DNA of 64,000 nt from Serratia bockelmannii. GTDB lineage: Bacteria; Pseudomonadota; Gammaproteobacteria; Enterobacterales; Enterobacteriaceae. Position 1 is the first letter of the stretch. The number at the start of each line of letters is the position of its first letter. This document shows positions 58,394 to 64,000 of this stretch, in pieces. The position numbers and the translations under genes were made by a program. The DNA lies in assembly GCF_008011855.1 (NCBI RefSeq), contig NZ_VOUX01000031.1, positions 1-64,000 on the forward strand, read 5' to 3'. The notes beneath the pieces were generated by a model. That model was not told the DNA's origin, searched no databases, and saw only the letters and a program-made list of their open reading frames with translations.

Positions 58394-58933
58394 TCAGCGC
58401 TTTTTCATCAGTGGCAGCATGCGCACCAGCGCATTGTCCTTGACGATATAGTGGTGGAACAGCGCGGCGGCGGCATGCAGGCCGATCAGCCAGTAGCCGA
58501 ATGACGCCAGCGTTTTGTGCCAGCCGATAATCGCCCGCGCCTGCGGCCGATCGGCCACGTCGGCGAACGGCATCGGCAGGCCGAATAGATACCACTCTTT
58601 GCCCCCCAGATAGCGCGAATAGACCCCCAGCACCGGCAGCGTCAGCAGCAGCAGGTAAATCAGGGTGTGCGTCAGGTGCGCCAGGCCGGTTTGCCACTTC
58701 GGCGGTTTGGGCGCGATGGCGGGCGAGGGGTGGCGCCAGCGCAGGAACAGGCGGGCGATCATCAGCGCAAATACCGTTACGCCGCAGCTGAAGTGGGTGA
58801 CAACCAGCACGTACCAAGGGGCGCTGCCCGGTTCGGCAAAGCCCCGCAGCTCGATGGTGACACAGGTGATGACCAGCAGGATCGCCACCAGCCAGTGCAG
58901 GCGAATTTGCCACGGCATGTAGGTGTTCTGCAC
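58394..58933 (-). CDS. Cytochrome b561 family protein
   Basis: The 179-residue inner-membrane protein has four helices. Haem-ligand histidines are expected at RLHWLVAI (H13), VVTHFSCG (about H45), LIYLLLLTLPVLGVYSRYLGG region, and GLHAAAALFHHYIVKDN near 150-163. This is the CybB/YodB layout, moving electrons from quinol to periplasmic acceptors. The reading frame one base over on the same strand is also open but lacks hydrophobic segments. Confidence 0.92.
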   Translation of the reverse strand: MQNTYMPWQIRLHWLVAILLVITCVTIELRGFAEPGSAPWYVLVVTHFSCGVTVFALMIARLFLRWRHPSPAIAPKPPKWQTGLAHLTHTLIYLLLLTLPVLGVYSRYLGGKEWYLFGLPMPFADVADRPQARAIIGWHKTLASFGYWLIGLHAAAALFHHYIVKDNALVRMLPLMKKR

Positions 58934-59158
58934 CGGGTTACCTTTTGATGTTAAAGGGTCTGTGCGTCGATGGTAACGAAATGTTACATCGGAGGAAAGC
59001 GCGTGCGCGCAATTTAGGCAAAACGCCAGGTTCAGCTCGCTTATTAAGCTATTGGTTTAGTGGGATATGCGTCTGGTGATAGGTGAGCGCCGTAAGTTAT
59101 GAAGCTAATAATGATAGGTTCAGAGGCTGGCAGCTTATTAAGCGATGAAGCGGGTTAC

Positions 59159-59178
59159 GCCGCAGCCCTCGCTGCGGC
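59159..59178 (-). terminator. Hairpin after the DppA-like gene
   Basis: GCCGCAGC with a 4-nt loop and GCTGCGGC lies 9 bp past the stop of the minus-strand gene; the T tract is missing, so termination strength is doubtful. Confidence 0.55.
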
Positions 59179-59186
59179 GCCTAAGA

Positions 59187-60788
59187 TCAGTTCAATTTGG
59201 CCTTGGCGAAATCGCTGCCGTTCACGTCCACCACATAGCCGCTCAGGTTGCTGCGGGTGGCGTAGAACACTTTGCCGGTGGCCAGCGGCAGCCACGGCGC
59301 CTGTTTGGCGAAGATCACCTGCGCCTGTTGATACAGCTTGGCGCGCGCCTGCGGCTGGTTCTCCTGGATCGCCTGCTGGATCAGCCGGTCATAATCCTTA
59401 TCGCACCAGCGTGCCACGTTGGCGCCGCTCTGCACGCCGGCGCAGCCGAGCAGGGTGGCGAAGTTGTCCGGATCGCCATTGTCCGACACCCAGCCGTACA
59501 GCGCGCTCTGTTGCTCGCCTTTGCGCAGCCCGGCCAGATACTGCCCCCACTCCCAGGTGACGATTTTGGCCTTCACGCCCACCTTCGCCCAGTCGCTCTG
59601 GATCATCTCGGCGATGCGTTTGGAGTTCGGGTTGTAAGGGCGCTGTACCGGCATCGACCAGATGTCGGTTTCAAAGCCCTGTTCCAGCCCGGCCTGCTTC
59701 AGCAGCGCGCGCGCCTTCTGCGGATCGTAGGCGTACTCCGGCAGTTTGTCGTTGTAGCCCAGCATGCCCGGCGGCAGCAGTGAATTGGCCGGCGTGCCGC
59801 TGTCTTTGAACACCGCGGCGACGATCGCTTTCTTGTCCACCGCGTAGCTCAACGCCTGACGCACCAGCAGGTTGTCGAACGGTTTTTTTTGGGTGTTGAA
59901 CGCCAGATAGCCGACGTTCAGCCCGGTAATGTCGTGCAGCTGCAGGTTGCCGTCGGCCTTGATGGCGGCGAACTGTTCCGGCAGCGGCGCGGGGATGATC
60001 TGGCATTCGTTGGTTTTCAGCTTGGCCAGCCGGGTTTGCGGATCCGGCGTGATGGAGAAGATGAGGTGCTTGCTGGCCACTTCGCCCTGCCAGTAGTGCG
60101 GGTTGGCGATGTAGCGGATCAGCGAATCCTGCTTGTACTGCTGCAGCGCAAACGGCCCGGTGCCGATCGGCCAGTTGTCGACGTATTCCGGCGTGCCCTT
60201 TTTCAGCATGGCGTCGGCGTATTCGGCGGACAGGATCGAGGCGAAATCCATCGCCCAGTCGGCGACGAAGGCGGCGTTGGGCTGGCTCAGCGTGAAGCGC
60301 ACGTGATGCTCGTCCAGCGCTTCCACCTTGGTGATCAGCTTATCCAGGCCCATGTCGGTGAAGTATTCATAGTTACCGCCGGAGACCTTGTGATAAGGGT
60401 TAGCGGGATCCTTCTGCCGCATCACGGTGAACACCACGTCTTCGGCGTTGAAGTCGCGTGTCGGGGTGAAGTATTTGTTGCTGTTGAATTTCACGCCCTG
60501 GCGCAGGGTAAAGGTATAGGTCTTGCCGTCCGGGCTGACGCTCCACTCGGTGGCCAGCGACGGGGCCGGGGTTTTATCGCTTTCACGCAGCGTCACCAAG
60601 CGGTTGTACAGCACCTGCGAGGTGGCGATAAAGGTCGGCCCGGAGCTGGAGAGCTGCGGGTTGAACGATTCCGGCGAGGCGACGGTGCAGTACACCAGCG
60701 CATCGGAAGCGGCCAGCGCGCCGCCCGCCGACAGCAGGCCGCAGCCGGCCAGCACCAATCCGGCGATAGGGTGTTTTAAAAACGTCAA
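59187..60788 (-). CDS. ABC transporter peptide-binding protein, DppA-like (SBP family 5)
   Basis: The 533-residue protein has a signal peptide (GLVLAGCGLLSAGGALAASDA). It shows the family-5 body: LVYCTVASPESFNPQLSSSG, PSLATEWSVSPDGKTYTFTLRQGVKF, IGTGPFALQQYKQD, LVRQALSYAVDKKAIV and GWVSDNGDPDNFATLLGC. It closely resembles E. coli DppA in layout and in the cysteine pair near the start and at LLGCAG. It binds dipeptides, or perhaps haem, in the periplasm. No permease genes adjoin it here, so it probably works with a dpp-type permease elsewhere. Confidence 0.92.
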   Translation of the reverse strand: MTFLKHPIAGLVLAGCGLLSAGGALAASDALVYCTVASPESFNPQLSSSGPTFIATSQVLYNRLVTLRESDKTPAPSLATEWSVSPDGKTYTFTLRQGVKFNSNKYFTPTRDFNAEDVVFTVMRQKDPANPYHKVSGGNYEYFTDMGLDKLITKVEALDEHHVRFTLSQPNAAFVADWAMDFASILSAEYADAMLKKGTPEYVDNWPIGTGPFALQQYKQDSLIRYIANPHYWQGEVASKHLIFSITPDPQTRLAKLKTNECQIIPAPLPEQFAAIKADGNLQLHDITGLNVGYLAFNTQKKPFDNLLVRQALSYAVDKKAIVAAVFKDSGTPANSLLPPGMLGYNDKLPEYAYDPQKARALLKQAGLEQGFETDIWSMPVQRPYNPNSKRIAEMIQSDWAKVGVKAKIVTWEWGQYLAGLRKGEQQSALYGWVSDNGDPDNFATLLGCAGVQSGANVARWCDKDYDRLIQQAIQENQPQARAKLYQQAQVIFAKQAPWLPLATGKVFYATRSNLSGYVVDVNGSDFAKAKLN

Positions 60789-60962
60789 GGCAAGATCCTC
60801 AGGTGGAGTGGGCCGTTACCGGCGAATTGATCTAACTATAGATAACGGATGGCGAGACGGGGAACAAGCGTCTCACCTGCGCATTCTGTGCGCCCCACGT
60901 TGCCTGCCGCCGCAGCGCAGATCTACACTGCGGGACAATCAGTCACTCGCAAGGATTTCCCG

Positions 60963-61544
60963 ATGAGCCACTTTCGTCCTGTCGCCCTCGAACACGCCAG
61001 CCGCCTGCTGAACCACGGCCCGACGGTATTGATCACCAGCCGCAGCCGCGACGGCGCCAAACGCAACGTGATGGCCGCCGCCTGGTCGATGCCGGTGGAG
61101 TTCAGCCCGCCGCGCATCGCCATTGTGGTGGACAAAGGGGCGCACAGCCGGCAAATGATCGAGGAGAGCGGCGCATTCGGCATTTGCGTGCCGGCGGCCA
61201 TGTTCATCGACGCCACCTACGCGGTTGGCAGCGTGTCCGGGCTGGATGAAGACAAGTTTGCCCGCTTTCACATCGCCGCAGCGCCGAGCGCCACGCTGCA
61301 GGTGCCGCTGATCGAACAGGGGTGCGTGGCGTGGCTGGAGTGCCGCTTATTGCCGGAAAGCGGCGCGCAGGAAAAATACGACACCTGCTTCGGCGAGGTG
61401 TTGAGCGCGGCAGCGGACGAGCGGGTGTTCCAGCAAGGGCGCTGGAACTTCACCGCCGCCAATGCGGATCTGCACACCATTCATCATCTGGGGGCCGGCA
61501 ACTTCGTGCGCAGCGGCGAGACGCTGCGGGCCAAACCGCTTTAA
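60963..61544 (+). CDS. Flavin reductase-like (FMN-binding) family protein
   Basis: The 193-residue protein has the split-barrel flavin reductase fold: PTVLITSRSRDGAKRNVMAAAWSMPVEFSPP near 20-50, given here by parts (LITSRSRDG, NVMAAAWSMPV), then IAIVVDKGAHSRQMI, GAFGICVPA and the His-rich HTIHHLGAGNFVRSG at the end. It probably reduces or binds FMN. The ATG at 60963 follows AAGGA; the in-frame ATG at 60849 lacks a site. Its last 4 bp overlap the convergent HxlR gene. Confidence 0.9.
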   Translation: MSHFRPVALEHASRLLNHGPTVLITSRSRDGAKRNVMAAAWSMPVEFSPPRIAIVVDKGAHSRQMIEESGAFGICVPAAMFIDATYAVGSVSGLDEDKFARFHIAAAPSATLQVPLIEQGCVAWLECRLLPESGAQEKYDTCFGEVLSAAADERVFQQGRWNFTAANADLHTIHHLGAGNFVRSGETLRAKPL

Positions 61545-61921
61545 TCGGCCTCGCGCCCGCGGTCGGCATCATAGCGCTCGCGGGCGGCGTCCAGCTCGGG
61601 GAAATGGTATTCCGCCCATCGGTCCAGCGCCGCCAGCGTCTCGACCAGCGAGCAGGCGACGGCGCTGAGCCGGTATTCCACATGCGCCTGATTCTTTTCA
61701 CTTAAATCTAGCCGTTCGAGCAGCCCGTTGCGTTCCAGCTGGCGCAGCGTTTGCGTCAGCACCTTCTGCGAAATGCCGTCGATGCGGCGCAGCAGCTCGC
61801 CGTTGCGCATCGGGCGCTGCGCCAGCGCAGGCAGGATCAGCATCACCCACTTGCCGGAAATCAGCGCCAGCGCATCGCGTGCGGAACACTTGCTCGAATA
61901 GACGTCGCCGGGATAAGCCAT
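61541..61921 (-). CDS. HxlR-family transcriptional regulator
   Basis: The 126-residue protein has the conserved early Cys (SSKCSARDAL) and a winged helix: LISGKWVMLILPAL, MRNGELLRRIDGISQKVLTQTLRQLE as the recognition region, and VEYRLSAVACSL as the wing. HxlR proteins often sense reactive aldehydes or quinones through that Cys. It is divergent from the flavoprotein gene at 62006 with 84 bp between, so it is its probable regulator. Confidence 0.93.
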   Translation of the reverse strand: MAYPGDVYSSKCSARDALALISGKWVMLILPALAQRPMRNGELLRRIDGISQKVLTQTLRQLERNGLLERLDLSEKNQAHVEYRLSAVACSLVETLAALDRWAEYHFPELDAARERYDADRGREAD

Positions 61922-62005
61922 TGGGGGTTACCTTCAGGTGCGTAATTGCCAAGGGGACGATAAAGCCACAGCATAACAGCACCACCTTACAACGGGAGAC
62001 ACAGG

Positions 62006-62773
62006 ATGAACGTGCTGATTGTGCTGGCTCACCCCGAGCCGCATTCTTTCAATGCCCATTTGGCCGAACAGGCGCGGCAGGCCTGGCTGGCGCAGGGGCA
62101 TCAGGTGAAAACGGTCGATCTGTATCAGGAGGGGTTTGATCCGCGCGAGGGCGCCGGCCATTACCCCAGCAGAAAGCAGGTGGACCGGTTCGATGCGATG
62201 CAGGAGCAGCGCCATCACTGGACGATCCAGGCGCTGCCGGCGGAGATCCGGCGGCATATCGAGCTGTTGCGCTGGGCGGATACGCTGGTGCTGCAGTTCC
62301 CTTTCTGGTGGTTCGGCGCGCCGGCCATCATCAAGGGCTGGATGGATCGGGTGTTCGTTTACGGCGGGATCTACGACAGCCGCCACCGCCATGAGAACGG
62401 CGTGATGCGCGGTAAGCGGGCGCTGCTGACCGTGACCGCCGGCGCTTCCGCACAGGCCTGCGCGCCGAACGGGCGCGACGGCGATATGCGGCTGATGCTG
62501 TGGCCAATCATGCATGCGCTGCACTATATCGGCTTTAGCGTGCTGGAACCGTTCCTGGTCTATGGCGTGCGCGGCGGGTTGGCGAGCGAGGAACGGCAGG
62601 CGCAGAACGCCGCTTTGGCGCAGGTGACGCAGGCGTATCGGGTTGGCTTAAGCGATATTGCCGCCTGGCCGGCGGTGCCGTTCAACCGCAATGAAGATTT
62701 TGACGCCGATCTGGCGCTGAAGCCCGGTGCGCCGATCTACAGCCCGTTCGTGCGGCACCGCGATCCGGTTTAG
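62006..62773 (+). CDS. NAD(P)H-dependent flavoprotein oxidoreductase (quinone reductase family)
   Basis: The 255-residue flavodoxin-fold protein of the NQO1/MdaB/KefF type begins VLIVLAHPEPHSFNAHLAEQ, with the FMN phosphate loop. It has LQFPFWWFGAPAIIKGWMDRVF and TVTAGASAQACAPNG around the flavin and active site. It likely carries out two-electron quinone reduction in the cytoplasm. Divergent from an HxlR gene, as is common for such enzymes. Its stop overlaps the convergent small gene by 4 bp. Confidence 0.92.
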   Translation: MNVLIVLAHPEPHSFNAHLAEQARQAWLAQGHQVKTVDLYQEGFDPREGAGHYPSRKQVDRFDAMQEQRHHWTIQALPAEIRRHIELLRWADTLVLQFPFWWFGAPAIIKGWMDRVFVYGGIYDSRHRHENGVMRGKRALLTVTAGASAQACAPNGRDGDMRLMLWPIMHALHYIGFSVLEPFLVYGVRGGLASEERQAQNAALAQVTQAYRVGLSDIAAWPAVPFNRNEDFDADLALKPGAPIYSPFVRHRDPV

Positions 62774-63018
62774 AACCCGGCCTTCAGCAGTTCCTCGCGC
62801 AAATCGTCGATAATCGCCGGTTCGATGTCGGGGAACTGTTGCTGAATATCGGCGATGGCTTCGGCCACGCTGGGGCCGGCGAAAGTGCCGGAGAAGGGCA
62901 GCAGCGGCAGATTGGCGTCGCTGTCCGGCAGTTCGCCGCGGATGGTGCCGGTGATCATGCCCGCTTTTTTTTCCGCCGTGAGGTCGTACTCCCCCACGTT
63001 TTTGTCGATCGGTTTCAT
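62770..63018 (-). CDS. Uncharacterised small protein
   Basis: The 82-residue protein begins MKPIDKNVGEYDLTAEKKAG and ends DIQQQFPDIEPAIIDDLREELLKAGF. It is soluble and acidic, with a C-terminal amphipathic helix. No domain was recognised. GAGGCGG lies just upstream of the ATG at 63018; the open frame extends further but without coding character. Confidence 0.75.
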   Translation of the reverse strand: MKPIDKNVGEYDLTAEKKAGMITGTIRGELPDSDANLPLLPFSGTFAGPSVAEAIADIQQQFPDIEPAIIDDLREELLKAGF

Positions 63019-63211
63019 TGGCCGCCTCGCTGTCGGTGAGTGTTTACCCTGTTCTGTTAAAGCATAGTGTTTCAGGCAATGAATACCAATCAGTGTATAT
63101 AATATTAATATAAAACAATGTGATGCGTTTTTTGTCGTTTGACGTTTGCCGGGTGGCGGCGCTATGCTCGTGGCGCTAAAGGAACCTTCCTCACTGACAG
63201 GGACAGACGAC

Positions 63212-63616
63212 ATGAAAAGACTGAAAAGCGCGGCGCTGTTGTTGCCGCTGTTGGCGCTCAGCGCCTGCACCCATCACCTCAGCAGTGCCGAGCAGCATGC
63301 CAAACACTACGTTTATCAAACTCGCGACGATTTTGATCCGCAATTCCGCACCGATGTGAACGGCAGTATTAAGAACGCCGTGCCGATGTTCGAACAGTTC
63401 TACCAACTGGGGAAAAAGGATCGCGCGGCAGGCGTGGCGCGCAGCGAGGCGCAGAAAAAGGCCGATTACCTGGCCAGCACGGAGTTCCAGCAGAACATGG
63501 AACACAAAACCATTTTCATTAATCGCGCCTACAGCAGCGCCGACAATCCTAAGCGCCGCCAGGTGCTCTCACAGGAAGCGGTAGGTGCGTACTGGGACGG
63601 TTACGAAGGTCGCTGA
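63212..63616 (+). CDS. Exc2-family lipoprotein
   Basis: The 134-residue protein has a signal peptide and lipobox LSACT (MKRLKSAALLLPLLALSAC). The mature part has HYVYQTRDDFDPQFRTDVNGSI and a C-terminal QEAVGAYWDGYEGR, which I associate with the Exc2 group, named for a plasmid entry-exclusion lipoprotein. In chromosomes its role is unknown. GACAGGGACAG precedes the start. A hairpin without T tract (GGCGGTT / AACCGCC, 63660-63686) follows. Confidence 0.82.
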   Translation: MKRLKSAALLLPLLALSACTHHLSSAEQHAKHYVYQTRDDFDPQFRTDVNGSIKNAVPMFEQFYQLGKKDRAAGVARSEAQKKADYLASTEFQQNMEHKTIFINRAYSSADNPKRRQVLSQEAVGAYWDGYEGR

Positions 63617-63724
63617 ACATAATCCCTCACAAATAGAAGGTAATAAAAACTGGTCTTCTGGCGGTTATTTGATTATAAAAACCGCCGCTAAGGACGATGT
63701 TCATAGATGAAACCAGGAGTGTTT

Positions 63725-64000
63725 ATGTTGGCAAAAGTTAAGCGTTCGTTCGCCGCCGCCGTCGTATTGATGTTGGCGCTGCCTGCGGTTCAGGCCGCGG
63801 ATTACCGTGCGGGCGAGCAATACACCCGGCTGGATAAGCCGGTGGCCGCCGCGCCGGCGGTGGTGGAGTTCTTCTCCTTCTACTGCGGCCCTTGCTATCA
63901 GTTCGCCGATACCTATCGCGTAGGCAGTACCGTGGCGCAGGCGCTGCCCGCCGGTGAGAAAGTCACCAAATATCACGTCAGCCTGATGGGCAAACTGGGC
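63725..64000 (+). CDS. DsbA-like thiol:disulfide oxidoreductase, N-terminal part (partial)
   Basis: The first 92 codons are present; the gene runs off the window. A signal peptide (AAAVVLMLALPAVQA, cut before ADYRAGEQY) is followed by a thioredoxin fold with VEFFSFYCGPCYQF at about 50-63. DsbA and DsbL proteins usually have CPHC or CAFC here; CGPC is the thioredoxin-type dipeptide, which tends to make a more reducing protein. AGGAG lies 6 nt before the ATG. Confidence 0.88.
   Translation, partial: MLAKVKRSFAAAVVLMLALPAVQAADYRAGEQYTRLDKPVAAAPAVVEFFSFYCGPCYQFADTYRVGSTVAQALPAGEKVTKYHVSLMGKLG

Noticed and set aside
58374..58913. Second 179-codon frame over the cytochrome b561 gene
   Set aside because: Same strand, shifted frame; Ala/Gly/Arg-rich without membrane helices or haem histidines in family context.

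Overview
The window looks like chromosome of a Serratia species, most likely of the S. marcescens group. This is an inference from gene order and from protein resemblance recalled from memory; no search was run. The coding sequence outside one island is visibly G+C-rich. The order rRNA end, tRNA-Asp, dkgB, yafC, yafD, mltD, gloB, yafS, rnhA, dnaQ, tRNA-Asp, and later fadE, gmhA, yafJ, yafK, dinB, pepD, gpt, frsA, crl, proBA, tRNA-Thr, follows the E. coli K-12 block from rrnH/aspU to thrW. Serratia/Yersinia-type insertions interrupt it: a complete methionine salvage cluster, the nqr sodium pump operon, an IutA-like receptor and a Hok toxin. The E. coli genes yafE and phoE are not at their usual places.

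Layout. 1-9080: end of an rRNA operon and a conserved housekeeping block bracketed by two identical tRNA-Asp genes. 9140-12487: an iron-uptake pair (IutA-like receptor and divergent siderophore-interacting protein) with a candidate Fur box between them. 12576-18892: methionine salvage (omega-amidase, aminotransferase, mtnBCD, mtnA, mtnK) with tandem met boxes in both divergent promoter regions, which points to MetJ control. 18966-19118: a 50-residue Hok/Gef toxin with a structured leader. 19408-24295: fadE, gmhA, yafJ, yafK. 24850-31960: nqrABCDEF-apbE-nqrM, a complete Na+-translocating NADH:quinone oxidoreductase operon with its flavin-transfer and iron-delivery helpers. 31987-40760: a GDPD-like protein with degenerate metal site, SOS-controlled dinB, then pepD, gpt, frsA, crl, proBA. 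40870-41447: a divergent XRE/Ner-type regulator pair around a perfect palindrome.

41620 to about 52640: a genomic island entered at tRNA-Thr(CGU). It starts with two unrelated broken integrases meeting tail-on. It then carries A+T-rich cargo and ends in two IS3-family remnants. The cargo is a three-gene plus-strand run: a helical-repeat protein with an N-terminal four-Cys finger, a protein with a PD-(D/E)xK nuclease signature, and a protein with an RNxxxH HEPN motif. Convergent to it is a 1269-residue protein with an N-terminal SIR2 domain that resembles the defence-associated sirtuins (DSR1 type). I do not recognise the three-gene set as a named system; it is the best candidate here for an undescribed anti-phage module.

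52752-64000: G+C-rich Serratia-type accessory chromosome: a TM2 protein, a secreted protein, a cluster of four uncharacterised (mostly membrane) proteins, cytochrome b561, a DppA-like binding protein, a flavin reductase with an HxlR regulator, a quinone reductase-like flavoprotein, an Exc2-type lipoprotein, and the first 92 codons of a DsbA-like protein with a CGPC active site. No CRISPR array was seen.
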